A DNA stretch of 64,000 nt from Thermogemmatispora carboxidivorans (lineage in GTDB: Bacteria; Chloroflexota; Ktedonobacteria; Ktedonobacterales; Ktedonobacteraceae): the NCBI RefSeq assembly GCF_000702505.1, contig NZ_JNIM01000001.1, forward strand, positions 4,154,001 through 4,218,000. Direction: 5' to 3'. Shown piece by piece: positions 35,535 to 45,370 of this stretch. The notes beneath the pieces were generated by a model that worked only from the letters and a program-made list of their open reading frames with translations, was not told the DNA's origin and ran no database searches. A program made the position numbers and the translations under genes. Each line of letters starts with the position of its first letter. The first letter of the stretch is position 1.

Positions 35535-36677
35535 CTACTCAGATTGCAAAGCCCGCTCAGAGCGCGGATCGAAGAGCAGCAGATGCTGCGGATCAAGTCC
35601 GATCTGCAGTACTGTCCCCTCTTCTGGCAGATCGCTCAGCTCTTCTGGCTCTGGCCAGACCGCCACGAGACAGGGAGCTGGCTGCTGCGTTGTCTGCAGT
35701 TCCAGGGTGACTTCAACTTCGCCAATGAGGGTCTCGACCGCCAGAGCGCGGGCCGAGGCACGCCAGAGCGAGGCCGTCGCCTCGACCTGTTCCAGTTCCC
35801 AGGGCGGCACGATCTCGCGCGGGCGCAGGCCCACGGTGATGGCCGCTTCCGGGTGCCTGGTCAGGACGTGCTGCCAGGCGGCGTCGAGCGGGAGGCGCAA
35901 GGAACCCAGCTGGCAGAGATAGCGCCCCTCTTCGTTGACAAGTCTGCCTTCCAGCAGGTTCATCGGTGGGTTGCCCAGAAAGCGGGCCACGAAGAGATTG
36001 GCGGGATGCTCTAGCAGCTCGCTGGGGCTGCCGATCTGTTGCAGGCGTCCTGCGGCCATGATGGCCAGGCGATCGGCCAGGGCCAGGGCCTCGCTCTGGT
36101 CATGGGTGACGTAGAGGCTGGGGACGCCACGCAGGCGGTGCACGGCCAGCACATCGCGTCGCGCTTGATGGCGCAGGCGCGCGTCGAGGTTGGCCAGTGG
36201 CTCATCGTAGAGAAAGACGTTGGCGTCGCGGGCCAGGATGCGGGCCAGGGCCACACGCTGCTGTTCGCCTCCGCTCAAGGTGTCGATGCCGCGCCGCAGC
36301 AGGGGCGTGAGCTGCAGCTTCTCGGCGGCCTCCAGGACACGGCGCTGGATTTCGTCCTTCGGGAGACGCCGATTCTCCAGGCCATAGGCGATGTTGCCGT
36401 AGACGTCCATGCTCGGGTAGAGGCCGTAGTCTTGAAAGACCATGCCGACGTTGCGCTGGCGCGGGCTGAGGTGGGTGATGTCTTCGCCGCCCAGCAGGAT
36501 GCGCCCTTCGTCGGGCTGCTCCAGGCCACAGATGATGCGCAGGACGGTGGTCTTGCCGCTGCCCGATGGCCCGAGCAGGACGAAGAATTCGCCGTCTTCG
36601 ATGCGAAAGCTGACGTGGTCGACGGCGCTCTGTCCGTCATAGCGCTTGACGAGATTCTGTACTTCGAGTGTGCTCAC
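35535..36677 (-). CDS. MalK/UgpC-type ABC ATPase, copy 1
   Basis: A 380-residue importer ATPase. Walker A GPSGSGKTT is near residues 35-43, Q-loop VFQDYGLYP, signature LSGGEQQR, Walker B VFLYDEPLANLD and switch His in VTHDQSEA; the C-terminal TOBE domain (residues 245-370) is that of MalK-class regulators. The start is GTG 36677, overlapping the stop of copy 2 by four bases (GTGA). It is the last of three tandem ATPase genes and ends 20 bases before the importer promoter, so its transcript is separate from but adjacent to the binding-protein gene. Confidence 0.9.
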   Translation of the reverse strand: MSTLEVQNLVKRYDGQSAVDHVSFRIEDGEFFVLLGPSGSGKTTVLRIICGLEQPDEGRILLGGEDITHLSPRQRNVGMVFQDYGLYPSMDVYGNIAYGLENRRLPKDEIQRRVLEAAEKLQLTPLLRRGIDTLSGGEQQRVALARILARDANVFLYDEPLANLDARLRHQARRDVLAVHRLRGVPSLYVTHDQSEALALADRLAIMAAGRLQQIGSPSELLEHPANLFVARFLGNPPMNLLEGRLVNEEGRYLCQLGSLRLPLDAAWQHVLTRHPEAAITVGLRPREIVPPWELEQVEATASLWRASARALAVETLIGEVEVTLELQTTQQPAPCLVAVWPEPEELSDLPEEGTVLQIGLDPQHLLLFDPRSERALQSE

Positions 36678-37945
36678 GCTCGCTCTTCCCTCTTCTTGCT
36701 GGCTTCGCTCGTCGCTGGTTGGCGTGACGGCTGCTCCACCTGCTCGCTCTCTGGCTCACCGACCACCGCTCTGGCGGGCTGGTCAGCGGCGATGGCGGGC
36801 ATGTGGAGCAGGGCGCGCCCATCTTCGGGATCAAAGAGGTGGATTTTGCGCAGGTTGACGGCCAGCGGCACCTCGCGCCCGAGGTAGCTGCCGGGCAGGC
36901 GCGCTTTGAGGGTGGCCACGAAGTCGCGCGGGGCCGGCTCCAGGGTGCTCAGGTAGACGGTGCAGCCGCTGACGGTCGGCTCGATGACGTTGACGAGGCC
37001 GCGGACGGTGCTGTCTTCGCTGACGGCGAAGTCGGCCCGCCGTGGCGGCTGCAGGTGCTCGGGGCGGATGCCCAGGTTGAGGCGCCGGCCTGTGTAGGGG
37101 GCGACGCGCTCCTGAAATTCTGCTGGTACAGGCAGGCGAAAGGCCGGATGGGTCAGGAGCAGGCGCCCGTCGTGGTCGGGACGCTCGTCGGGACGGACCT
37201 CGACTTCGAAGAGGTTGATGCCCGGGGAGCCGATGAAGAAGGCGACAAACTGGTTGCAGGGCCGCTCGTAGAGGTCAAGGCCACTGCCGACCTGCTGCAG
37301 CTTGCCGTCGCGCATAACGGCGATGCGGTCGCCGAGGGCCATCGCCTCAGCCTGATCATGGGTGACGTAGACCGCCGGCTGCCCTTTCTGGCGGTGGAGG
37401 GTCAGGATGTCTTCGCGCGCCTGGTGGCGCAGCTGGGCGTCGAGGTTGGCCAGCGGCTCATCATAGAGATAGAGGGCGGCGTCGCGCACCAGGGCCCGCG
37501 CCAGGGCAACACGCTGCCGCTCGCCACCGCTGAGCTGGCGCGGCTTGCGCCCCAGCAGGTGCTCGATACGAAAGAGATGGGCCGCGTTGGTGACGCGCTC
37601 GCGGATGAGGCTGCGTGGGGCGTGACGGGCACGCAGGCCGTAGGCGATGTTTTCGAAAACGGTCAGGTGCGGGAAGATGGCGTAGTCTTGAAAGACCAGG
37701 GCAACGTTGCGGTCGCGTGGGCGGATGTCATTGACCAGGCGCTCGCCGAAGTAGATGCGTCCATCGCTGACCGGCTCCAGTCCAGCCAGCAGGCGCAGGG
37801 TGGTGGTTTTACCACAGCCGGAGGGTCCAACAAGGACGAAGAGTTCTCCCGGCTGAATGTGCAGGTTGAGGTCGTCGACGACAGTCCGCTCGCCGAAGCG
37901 TTTGATGAGATGCTCGATGACGATGCCTCCGCTGGCCGCTCCCAT
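36674..37945 (-). CDS. MalK/UgpC-type ABC ATPase, copy 2
   Basis: A 423-residue ATPase with Walker A GPSGCGKTT, Q-loop VFQDYAIFP, signature LSGGERQR, Walker B LYLYDEPLANLD and switch VTHDQAEA. The C-terminal regulatory domain is followed by an extra charged tail (EQVEQPSRQPATSEASKKRE) absent in the other two copies. AAGGAG lies eight bases before ATG 37945. It is coupled to copy 1 by a four-base overlap. The two could act as a heterodimer on the nearby permeases. Confidence 0.9.
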   Translation of the reverse strand: MGAASGGIVIEHLIKRFGERTVVDDLNLHIQPGELFVLVGPSGCGKTTTLRLLAGLEPVSDGRIYFGERLVNDIRPRDRNVALVFQDYAIFPHLTVFENIAYGLRARHAPRSLIRERVTNAAHLFRIEHLLGRKPRQLSGGERQRVALARALVRDAALYLYDEPLANLDAQLRHQAREDILTLHRQKGQPAVYVTHDQAEAMALGDRIAVMRDGKLQQVGSGLDLYERPCNQFVAFFIGSPGINLFEVEVRPDERPDHDGRLLLTHPAFRLPVPAEFQERVAPYTGRRLNLGIRPEHLQPPRRADFAVSEDSTVRGLVNVIEPTVSGCTVYLSTLEPAPRDFVATLKARLPGSYLGREVPLAVNLRKIHLFDPEDGRALLHMPAIAADQPARAVVGEPESEQVEQPSRQPATSEASKKREERA

Positions 37946-38071
37946 AGGCTTCTCCTTCTCTTGTTCCTCTTTGTGTACTGCGTGTGCTCCGCGTGCTTTG
38001 CTGCTTGCTCTGTCAGCCCGGCGTTAGCCTGGCTCTTTCCTTGCTGTCAGGGGCCACTCCACCACCCCCGG

Positions 38072-39178
38072 TTAGAAGAGAGCCGGCGGGCCAGGACTGT
38101 AGAGGAGGCGCTCGTCGTCGACGGCAAAGTAGAGGAGCTGCTCCCAGTCAGGCCGCAGGCTCTGCAGGCCACGGCTGTCGTCGGCCTCCTCCAGGGACAG
38201 GGAGACGGTGACGCGCTGCCCCAGCCAGTGACCGTGTACGAGGGCAATGCGCTCGGTGGGAATGCGCTCGCTATGGCTGATCTCCAGCGGCAGGCCGTCC
38301 GGCTGGTCGCGCAGCCAGTGCTCGGCGCGTACGCCCAGCCGCAGTGGACCCGATGGCAGGCGCCCAGCCAGCTCCTCGGGCAGTGGCCAGCTCTGCCCGG
38401 CGATGTGCAGATGGCCCTCTCTGAGCAGGGCAGGCAGGACGTTGAGCGGCGGGCTGCCAATGAAGGTGGCGACAAAGAGGTTGACGGGCGTGTAGTAGAG
38501 GTCGTCAAAGTTGCCCACTTGCTCGATACGCCCCGCGCGCATGACGGCCAGACGGTCACCCATGAAGATCGCTTCCTGCTGGTCATGGGTTACGTAGAGT
38601 GTGGTAACGTGGAAGGTACGGAGCAGTTTCTTGATCTCAATGCGCGTCTGCTCGCGCCGCTTGGCATCGAGGTTGACAATGGGTTCGTCCATGAGAAAGA
38701 TGGTGGGGTCACGCACGATGCAGCGGGCAATGGCAACGCGCTGCTGCTCACCGCCACTGAGGGTCTCGGGAAAGCGGCCTAGCAGGTGCTGGAAGTCGAC
38801 GCCCATGAGCTGGGCGGTGCGCCGGACACGCTCTTCCATCTGCTCGTGGGTGTAGGTGTGGTGCTCGAAATAGTAGGCCAGGTTCCCTTTGCTCTTCATG
38901 GCGGGGTAGAGGGCGTAGTCTTGAAAGACCATGCCGACGCCGCGGTCCTGGGGCTTGATCTCGGTCATGTCAAGGTCGCCGTAGTAGATGCGTCCGTGGG
39001 TGGGGAATTCAAGGCCGGCGACAACCTTGAGCAGGGTGCTCTTGCCACAGCCGGAGGGGCCGACGATGGCCAGCGTCTCGCCGTCGGCTACCTCCAGCGA
39101 GATGTCGCGTAGGGCCGGCTGGCGTCCCCCGGGACCGTCGTAGTCCTTGACGATGTGTTCGAGCCGCAGGCTGGTCAT
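38072..39178 (-). CDS. MalK/UgpC-type ABC ATPase, copy 3
   Basis: A 368-residue ATPase: Walker [11 protein letters not shown]-loop VFQDYALYP, signature LSGGEQQR, Walker [13 protein letters not shown] and switch VTHDQQEA, then a shorter TOBE region. Compared with copies 1 and 2 it has [19 protein letters not shown] rather than LANLD with RHQAR, so it is the most divergent of the three and not a recent duplicate. GGAGGAAGGAAG precedes the ATG. It is the first ATPase gene, about 320 bases downstream of the LacI gene on the same strand. Confidence 0.9.
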   Translation of the reverse strand: MTSLRLEHIVKDYDGPGGRQPALRDISLEVADGETLAIVGPSGCGKSTLLKVVAGLEFPTHGRIYYGDLDMTEIKPQDRGVGMVFQDYALYPAMKSKGNLAYYFEHHTYTHEQMEERVRRTAQLMGVDFQHLLGRFPETLSGGEQQRVAIARCIVRDPTIFLMDEPIVNLDAKRREQTRIEIKKLLRTFHVTTLYVTHDQQEAIFMGDRLAVMRAGRIEQVGNFDDLYYTPVNLFVATFIGSPPLNVLPALLREGHLHIAGQSWPLPEELAGRLPSGPLRLGVRAEHWLRDQPDGLPLEISHSERIPTERIALVHGHWLGQRVTVSLSLEEADDSRGLQSLRPDWEQLLYFAVDDERLLYSPGPPALF

Positions 39179-39495
39179 GCCTGTCTTCCTTCCTCCCTGA
39201 GCTTCCCGGTGCCGGCCCGGCCCGGCGCTGGCCGCACTCGTTCGGTCTCCCTCGCCATGAGGGCCGACTCCCGGCGATTCCTTTCTGTTCTCTTCTGCTC
39301 TATTCCAGGCCGCTTGCTGCGCTTGCCTGGCCTTCGCCTGACTTGCTCTCTGTGCTCGCGCTTCCTTCGCGCTCTTCCCGACCTTCCTCCGTTACCGGAG
39401 ATTCTGTATTCTGTATTCTTTGTACGCGACTGGCAGCGGCCCGCTCTGGCCGCCTCGCGCTGGACCGATCCGGGTCTGTCTGGTCGCTGGGCCCA
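39179..39495. other. Intergenic region between LacI and ATPase genes
   Basis: 317 bases without a gene. Apart from the ATTCTGT tandem repeat at 39401-39421, only T/C-rich stretches are seen; a separate promoter for the ATPases was not identified. Confidence 0.4.
39401..39421. repeat. Short tandem repeat ATTCTGT x3
   Basis: ATTCTGT-ATTCTGT-ATTCTTT, two perfect copies and one with a single change, AT-rich against a GC-rich background. On the minus strand it reads as overlapping TACAGAAT-like boxes, so it might hold a -10 element for the ATPase genes. Confidence 0.5.
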
Positions 39496-40578
39496 TCAGC
39501 CGGCGCGTTGCTCCTCGCCCGAGACGGCGGGCGCGCTGGCGCTGGCCTGCACGGCTTGTCGGCAATAGCCGCAGGACTGGCGAATGATGAGGGCGGTGGG
39601 CAGGATGATCTGTACACGCTCGCGGCGATTGTGCTCCAGCTGGTCAAGGAGCAACTCGGCGGCGCAGGTGCCCATCTCCACGCAGGGCTGACGAATGGTG
39701 GTCAGCTCGGGAAAGATCATGGTTGTCTGCAGGAGATCGTCGAAGCCGACAATGGCCAGATCATCGGGGACCGTGAGGCCGCGCTCCTGGACAGCGCGCA
39801 CGACGCCGGCGACCATCATGTCGTTGGATGAGAAGAGGGCGGTCGGCGGCTCCGGCAGGTCGAGAAAGCGCCGCGTCCAGGCGTAGCCGCTGGCGGGGGT
39901 CCAGTCGCCGTCACCGACAAGGGCCTCGTCGAAGGGGAGGCCGGCGGCGGCCAGGGCCTGACGGTAGCCTTCGAGGCGGGCGTGGGTGCAGACGTCTTTC
40001 GCCAGCCCTTTGAGCATGGCGATCCGCCGATGCCCCAGGGCGATCAGGTGCTCGACGGCTACACGCGCCGCCGCGACGTTGTCGACGTCTACGTATTGCA
40101 GGTCGCCATCGTCTTCGGGATCGTGCCCAACACGCACGTAGGGCATACCCGCTTCGCGCAGCATGGCGGCGCTGCGGTCCTGACGGTCGCTGCTGATGAG
40201 GATGACGCCGTCAAAATGCCGCCCGCGCAGAAGGCTGAAAAAGGTGGCCTCGTTCATGTCTTGCCGCCCGATGAAGAGCATCGGGGTGTAGCCCCGCTGT
40301 GCACAGACCTGGCTCACACCGCGCGCGATTTCGGCAAAGATGGGATTGCCAAAGAGATGATGGGCATTGTCGGGCAGGATTAACCCAATCAGGCGCGTCT
40401 TGCGCATGACGAGCTGCCGCGCCGCCGCCTGCGGCGCGTAGCCGTAGCTGTTGATGACCTCTTGCACTCGGTCCCTGACGCTCGGCCTGACGTTCGGTTG
40501 CCCGTTGAGCACTCGCGAGACTGTTGAGCGAGATACCCCGGCAATACGCGCAATATCCTCAATCGTTAATTGCGACAT
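39496..40578 (-). CDS. LacI-family regulator of the xyloglucan-like regulon
   Basis: A 360-residue LacI/GalR protein: HTH TIEDIARIAGVSRSTVSRVLNG, hinge helix near 50-60 (QAAARQLVMRKT), and a sugar-binding core with LIGLILPDNAHHLFGNP, GVILISSDRQDRSA, ALFSSNDMMVAGVVRA and AIVGFDDLLQTTMIFPELTTIRQP. The last 15 residues are low-complexity. It probably binds the CebR/CelR-like boxes at 35461, 40649 and 51439 and releases them on binding an oligosaccharide. Box 2 lies upstream of its own gene, allowing autoregulation. The binding assignment is inference from site placement. Confidence 0.88.
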   Translation of the reverse strand: MSQLTIEDIARIAGVSRSTVSRVLNGQPNVRPSVRDRVQEVINSYGYAPQAAARQLVMRKTRLIGLILPDNAHHLFGNPIFAEIARGVSQVCAQRGYTPMLFIGRQDMNEATFFSLLRGRHFDGVILISSDRQDRSAAMLREAGMPYVRVGHDPEDDGDLQYVDVDNVAAARVAVEHLIALGHRRIAMLKGLAKDVCTHARLEGYRQALAAAGLPFDEALVGDGDWTPASGYAWTRRFLDLPEPPTALFSSNDMMVAGVVRAVQERGLTVPDDLAIVGFDDLLQTTMIFPELTTIRQPCVEMGTCAAELLLDQLEHNRRERVQIILPTALIIRQSCGYCRQAVQASASAPAVSGEEQRAG

Positions 40579-40612
40579 GAGCCAATCTGCGCACCTTCAG
40601 AGCGGTTACACG

Positions 40613-40642
40613 TTTACTTTTGGCTGCAGTTTCGTGTACAAT
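40613..40642 (+). promoter_or_regulatory. Predicted promoter of the GH31-GH42 operon
   Basis: TTTACT (40613-40618), 18-base spacer, TACAAT (40637-40642), pointing to the GH31 gene; the operator follows six bases after the -10 box. Confidence 0.5.
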
Positions 40643-40646
40643 ACCT

Positions 40647-40664
40647 CGTGGGATCGCTCCCACG
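40647..40664. promoter_or_regulatory. CebR/CelR-like LacI operator 2
   Basis: Perfect palindrome CGTGGGA-TCGC-TCCCACG with core TGGGATCGCTCCCA at 40649-40662. It lies in the divergent gap between the LacI gene and the GH31 gene, covering the start of the GH31 transcript and placed to control both. Confidence 0.75.
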
Positions 40665-40825
40665 ACTTGCTATGTGCAAGCTTACCTGATCCTCCTCCTT
40701 CCTGTCAAGGGGTGAGCTGCCTGCCTGTCTGTCTGCCTGATTGAGCGCCTTGCTGCTGGCTGCCTCCTCCAGGCTGAGGCCAGGGTCGCTCAGACGGGCG
40801 ACAGGGCTGGGAGGAGGTGATCGGC

Positions 40826-43309
40826 ATGGCTGAGGACAGGATGTCGGTACTATCGTACAAAGCCATTACGCATGGAAGGAGTCTCTTCATGGCAGAGCCG
40901 GTTCCTTTGCTTCCCTATAACCTGTACATGACTGAGCCGCCGCGCTTGCCGGTGCGAGGACCCGAGGATGAGGGGGGTCCCGATTATGTGGTGGAGGCGA
41001 CGCTTGTGGAGCGCGGTGAGCGCCATGTCCGGCTCCAGGGGCGCACCCTCAGCGGCTCCCCTCTCTTGATCACGCTAAGCCTGGTGGCCGATGGGATCGT
41101 GCGTGTGCTGCTGGAGGAGGAGCCTGATCCGACGCGCGTCCGCCTGGCAGGCAAGCTGCCCCTTCCCCAGACTGCTGCGTCGCTGCTGGTCGAGGAGCAG
41201 GCAACAGGCCTGGCTCTGCTCTCCCCCTCGCTACGCCTGGAGGTCTCGCTGCGCCCCTTCGGCCTGCGCTTCCTCGATGCGGCTGGCCGCCCGCTGCTGA
41301 CCCAGAATTATAGCGAGCTGACCAATGTGCGTATGAAGCTGACGATTCTCCCCTTCGGGCTGAGCCGCGTCAATGGTCAGCGCGTGGCTTTCCACGATAC
41401 GTTTACGGCGGAACCCGATGAGCATTTCTTTGGGCTGGGCGAGAAGTTTACGGATTTCGATAAGCGCGGGCAGCGCATCACGACCTGGAATTGCGATTGC
41501 GGCGGAGCCTTCAGTGAGCGCGCCTATAAGAATGTGCCGTTCGTGGTCAGTTCGCGCAGGTACGGGATCTTTGTCGATAGTCCCTGCGCGGTCGATTTCG
41601 ATCTGGTGGCCAGCAATACGGCGACCTTTACGCTGATTAGCCGCGATAGCGCTCTGGATTATTATGTGATCGCTGGGCCGGACCTGAAGACGATTATTAC
41701 GCGCTATGCCTCGCTGGTGGGCTTTCCCATTCTGCCGCCGAAGTGGGCCTTGGGGACCTGGATTTCGTCGGGCTTCCAGCGCGATAGTCAGGCCGAGGTG
41801 CTGGCACGGGCCCGCTTGATCCGCGAGCATGAGATTCCTTGCGATGTGCTGCATCTCGATTGCTACTGGCAGCGCTTCGGGCGCTGGTCTGAAGTGCTGT
41901 GGGATGAGGAGCGCTTTCCCGCTCCGGCGGATCTGATCGCCCAGCTCAAGGCTGAGGGCTTTAAGGTCTGCCTGTGGATTCATCCCTATCTGGGAACGGC
42001 TAGCGAGCGCTTTGCCGAGGGGGCGGCACGCGGCTACTTTCTGAAAAATGCCGCCGGCGAGCCGTATGTGGCCGATCTGTGGGGCGGCTTTCATCCGCCG
42101 GTGGCGATGCTGGATGTGACGCACCCGGAGGCGGTGGCCTGGTTTCAGGGGCTGTTGCGCGAACAGTTGCGCCTGGGGGTCGATGTCTTTAAGACGGATT
42201 TCGGCGAGGGCATTCCGACAGATGTGGTGGCCTATAGCGGGATTGCAGGCGAACGCTTGCATAATTTGTATGCCCTGCTCTATAACGAGGCGGTGGCCGA
42301 GGTGACGGCGCGCGAGACGGGCCGCGCGGGCCTGGTCTGGGGCCGTTCGAGCTATGCCGGCGGCCAGCGCCATGCGGCTCAGTGGAGCGGCGACCCCAAT
42401 GCGACTTTTACGGCCCTGGCTTCGACTTTGCGCGGTGGTCTGAGTATCGGGATGTGCGGCCATGCCTTCTGGAGCCACGATATCGGCGGCTTTACGGGCC
42501 AGCCTTCCCCTGAGCTGTATATCCGCTGGGCCCAGTTCGGCTTCTTTTCGCCACTGACACGCGCTCACGGCAATAGTTCGCGCCTCCCCTGGGACTTCGG
42601 CCCACAGGCCCTGGAGATCTTCCGCTCGTATGCCCGCCTGCGCTATCGCTTGCTGCCGTATATCTATACCTATGCCTGCATCGCTGCCCGTACCAGCCTG
42701 CCGCTGCTGCGGGCAATGGTGCTGGAGTTTCCCGATGATCCGGCAACTTATACGCTGGATCTGCAGTATATGTTCGGTTCGGAGCTGCTGGTAGCACCGC
42801 TTTATCGCACCGGTGGCGAGCGCCCGGTCTATCTGCCCTCCGGGACCTGGGTCGATTTCTGGAGCCGGACCGTGCTGCAGGGGCCGACGACTTTGCAGGT
42901 ACAGGCACCTCTGGAGCAGCTTCCGCTCTATGTGCGCGCCAATGCGCTGATTCCGACAACAGAGCCGGCGCCGTTCGTGCGCGAGGAGCCGTTTGCGACG
43001 GTGCTCTTCGAGGCCTATTTGCTGCCGGAGGGAGCCGGGACGTTTACGCTCTGCGATCTGGATGGGGAGACGACGGTGTCGGCGCGCTTGCAGGGGTCAA
43101 CGCTGGAGATCGAGGCGACGGGGGCCAAGCGCCGGCTGGGGCTGCGCCTGGTGAAGCTGGCCGGGCAGGCGCCCGTCGAGCGGGTACTGCTCAATGGCCG
43201 CCAGTGTGAGCGCTGGACGGGCGAGACGGGGCCCGACCTGGCAACGGCGCCGGTTTCGGCCTGGTTCCCTTTACCCGATGGAGGGATGCAGGTGACGATA
43301 GTCCTCTGA
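40826..43309 (+). CDS. GH31 alpha-xylosidase (YicI-like)
   Basis: An 827-residue GH31 enzyme. The nucleophile Asp458 lies in VFKTDFGEGIPTD, almost identical to the KTDFGERIPT segment of E. coli YicI alpha-xylosidase, and the acid/base is expected at Asp523 in QWSGDPNA. Asn/Trp-rich segments WALGTWISSGF and CDVLHLDCYWQ are also typical. The N-terminal beta-sandwich (residues 50-280) contains FFGLGEKFTDFDKRGQ. ATG 40826 has GGAGGAGG eight bases upstream. No signal peptide, so it acts on imported oligosaccharides, removing alpha-linked xylose. Alpha-glucosidase activity is the alternative. Confidence 0.85.
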   Translation: MAEDRMSVLSYKAITHGRSLFMAEPVPLLPYNLYMTEPPRLPVRGPEDEGGPDYVVEATLVERGERHVRLQGRTLSGSPLLITLSLVADGIVRVLLEEEPDPTRVRLAGKLPLPQTAASLLVEEQATGLALLSPSLRLEVSLRPFGLRFLDAAGRPLLTQNYSELTNVRMKLTILPFGLSRVNGQRVAFHDTFTAEPDEHFFGLGEKFTDFDKRGQRITTWNCDCGGAFSERAYKNVPFVVSSRRYGIFVDSPCAVDFDLVASNTATFTLISRDSALDYYVIAGPDLKTIITRYASLVGFPILPPKWALGTWISSGFQRDSQAEVLARARLIREHEIPCDVLHLDCYWQRFGRWSEVLWDEERFPAPADLIAQLKAEGFKVCLWIHPYLGTASERFAEGAARGYFLKNAAGEPYVADLWGGFHPPVAMLDVTHPEAVAWFQGLLREQLRLGVDVFKTDFGEGIPTDVVAYSGIAGERLHNLYALLYNEAVAEVTARETGRAGLVWGRSSYAGGQRHAAQWSGDPNATFTALASTLRGGLSIGMCGHAFWSHDIGGFTGQPSPELYIRWAQFGFFSPLTRAHGNSSRLPWDFGPQALEIFRSYARLRYRLLPYIYTYACIAARTSLPLLRAMVLEFPDDPATYTLDLQYMFGSELLVAPLYRTGGERPVYLPSGTWVDFWSRTVLQGPTTLQVQAPLEQLPLYVRANALIPTTEPAPFVREEPFATVLFEAYLLPEGAGTFTLCDLDGETTVSARLQGSTLEIEATGAKRRLGLRLVKLAGQAPVERVLLNGRQCERWTGETGPDLATAPVSAWFPLPDGGMQVTIVL

Positions 43310-43347
43310 GATTCGTCCTGTCTGGCATCATACCCAGGAGGAGAAGC

Positions 43348-45369
43348 ATGGAGGCCTTTCCACCGCTGAATCCGCGTGCACCTTTTATCTGGTACGGTGG
43401 CGACTATAATCCTGAGCAGTGGCCGCGCGCGCTCTGGGATGAGGATCTGCGCCTGATGCAGGAGTGCCGCTTCCGCGTGGCGACGGTGGGTGTCTTTAGC
43501 TGGACGGCGCTGCAGCCGGCGGAGGAGCGCTTCACTTTCGGCTGGCTCGATCAGGTGCTGGATAAGCTGGCGGCGGCGGGCTGCCGGGTCTGTCTGGCAA
43601 CGCCCAGCGCGGCGCAGCCCGCCTGGTTGTCGCAGCGCTATCCCGAGGTGCTGCGCGCCGATCCGACGGGTCGCCGCCGCCATCATGGCTGGCGCGTCAA
43701 TTATTGTCCGACCTCTCCGGTCTATCGCCGCCTGGCTGCCCAAATGGCGGCGAAGCTGGCCGAGCGCTACCATGCTCATCCGGCCCTGGTGGCCTGGCAT
43801 GTCTCGAACGAGTATGCGCCGGCCTGCTATTGTGAGCAGTGCGCGGCCACCTTCCGTGAGTGGCTGCGCAGGCGCTACGGCAGCCTCGATGAACTCAATC
43901 GCCGCTGGTGGACGCGCTTCTGGAGCCATTCGTATACGGATTGGTCGCAGATTGAGCCTCCTTATGCGAACGGCGAGGGATCGATGCATGCCCTGACGCT
44001 GGATTATCGCCGTTTCCAGAATGAGATGTTGCTGGAGTGCTTTCAGCTGGAGCGCGAGGCGATCCGGCAGTTTTCGCGCGATGTGCCGATTACGACGAAT
44101 CTGATGCGCTTCTATCGCGATCTCGATTATCGTCTCTGGGCGCGCGCGATGGATGTGGTGGCCTGGGATTGCTATCCGTCCGTTGAGGATGAGCCGCTCG
44201 ATATTGCGCTGGCTCACGATCTGATGCGCAGTCTGCGCGATGGACAGCCGTTCTTGCTGATGGAGCAGTCGCCCAGTAGTCAGAATTGGCAGCCGTACAA
44301 TACGTTGAAGCGGCCCGGGGTGCTGCGTCTGCAGAGCTATCAGGCGCTGGCTCACGGGGCGGAGTCGGTGATGTTCTTTCAGTGGCGGCGGAGTCGTGGC
44401 GGGATCGAGAAGCTGCATGGGGCGGTGATCGAGCACAGCGGGCGCAGCGATACGCGCGTCTTTGCGGAGGTGCGGGCACTGGGTCAGGAGCTGGAGCGCC
44501 TGGGTGGGCGCACGTTGGGCGGGGTGACGCCGGCTCAGGTGGGGCTGCTCTTCGATTGGGAAAATTGGTGGGCGCTGGAGGATTGCAGCGGGCCGACGCG
44601 CGAGAAGCGTTATCTGGAGACGCTGCGCGCTCATTATGCGCCGTTCTGGCGGCGCAATGTGCCGGTCGATCTGGTCTTTGGCGATTCGGATCTGGGGCGC
44701 TATCGCTTGCTGGTGGCGCCCCTTCTCTATCTGCTCAAGGAGGGGCTGGCCGAGCGCCTGACGGCCTTTGTGCAGGATGGGGGGACGCTGGTGACGACCT
44801 ATCTGTCGGGGATGGTGGATGAGTGCGATCTGGCTTTCGAGGATGGTTATCCGGGGCCGCTGCGCCATGTGTTGGGGATCTGGAATGAGGAGATCGAGGC
44901 GCTGCCGCCAGGGCGGAGGAACCGGCTGGTGTTGAACGATGGGCGCGCTTTTGTCTGCGGTCATGTCTGTGCGCTGATCCACAGTGAGGGGGCCGAGGTG
45001 CTGGGGCGCTACGGCGAGGATTTTTATGCGGGGCGCCCGGCTCTGACGCGCCATCGCGTGGGAGAGGGCCAGGCGTTCTATCTGGCCTGCGAGCCGGAGG
45101 CGGCTTTTCTGGAGAGCTTCTACGGGGAGCTGCTGGCGGCACTGGGGATCACGCCGGTGCTGGAGACGCCGCCGGGCGTGGAGGCGACGCTGCGTCAGAC
45201 GGCCCGCGAGCGTTTGCTTTTCGTGCTCAATCATGGGCGGGACCCGGCGACGGTCTCCCTGCCGTCGGGCCGCTGGTTTGAGGAGCTGCTGACAGGCCGC
45301 CGGCTGAGCGGCTCGCTGATGCTGGCCGGCCTGGAGGTGGCCATTCTGGCGGAGCCGCTCGCGTCTTAG
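43348..45369 (+). CDS. GH42 beta-galactosidase
   Basis: A 673-residue cytoplasmic enzyme. The start IWYGGDYNPEQWP is a GH42 hallmark, the acid/base is Glu155 in AWHVSNEY, the nucleophile is Glu306 in LLMEQSPS, and Cys160, Cys162 and Cys165 (CYCEQC) plus an upstream Cys match the zinc cluster of the family. The central region has a GATase-like trimerisation domain (LLVAPLLYLLKEGLAERL), and the C-terminus the usual beta-sandwich (GRWFEELLTGRRLSG). AGGAGGAG precedes the ATG. Thirty-eight bases after the GH31 stop, same operon. It would remove beta-galactosyl side chains from galactosylated oligosaccharides. Confidence 0.9.
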   Translation: MEAFPPLNPRAPFIWYGGDYNPEQWPRALWDEDLRLMQECRFRVATVGVFSWTALQPAEERFTFGWLDQVLDKLAAAGCRVCLATPSAAQPAWLSQRYPEVLRADPTGRRRHHGWRVNYCPTSPVYRRLAAQMAAKLAERYHAHPALVAWHVSNEYAPACYCEQCAATFREWLRRRYGSLDELNRRWWTRFWSHSYTDWSQIEPPYANGEGSMHALTLDYRRFQNEMLLECFQLEREAIRQFSRDVPITTNLMRFYRDLDYRLWARAMDVVAWDCYPSVEDEPLDIALAHDLMRSLRDGQPFLLMEQSPSSQNWQPYNTLKRPGVLRLQSYQALAHGAESVMFFQWRRSRGGIEKLHGAVIEHSGRSDTRVFAEVRALGQELERLGGRTLGGVTPAQVGLLFDWENWWALEDCSGPTREKRYLETLRAHYAPFWRRNVPVDLVFGDSDLGRYRLLVAPLLYLLKEGLAERLTAFVQDGGTLVTTYLSGMVDECDLAFEDGYPGPLRHVLGIWNEEIEALPPGRRNRLVLNDGRAFVCGHVCALIHSEGAEVLGRYGEDFYAGRPALTRHRVGEGQAFYLACEPEAAFLESFYGELLAALGITPVLETPPGVEATLRQTARERLLFVLNHGRDPATVSLPSGRWFEELLTGRRLSGSLMLAGLEVAILAEPLAS

Positions 45370-45370
45370 C

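Noticed and set aside
36803-38782. 659-codon open frame on the plus strand
   Set aside because: Opposite two genuine ABC ATPase genes whose motifs are intact.
41231-42568. 445-codon open frame on the minus strand
   Set aside because: Antisense to GH31, whose catalytic motifs are clear.
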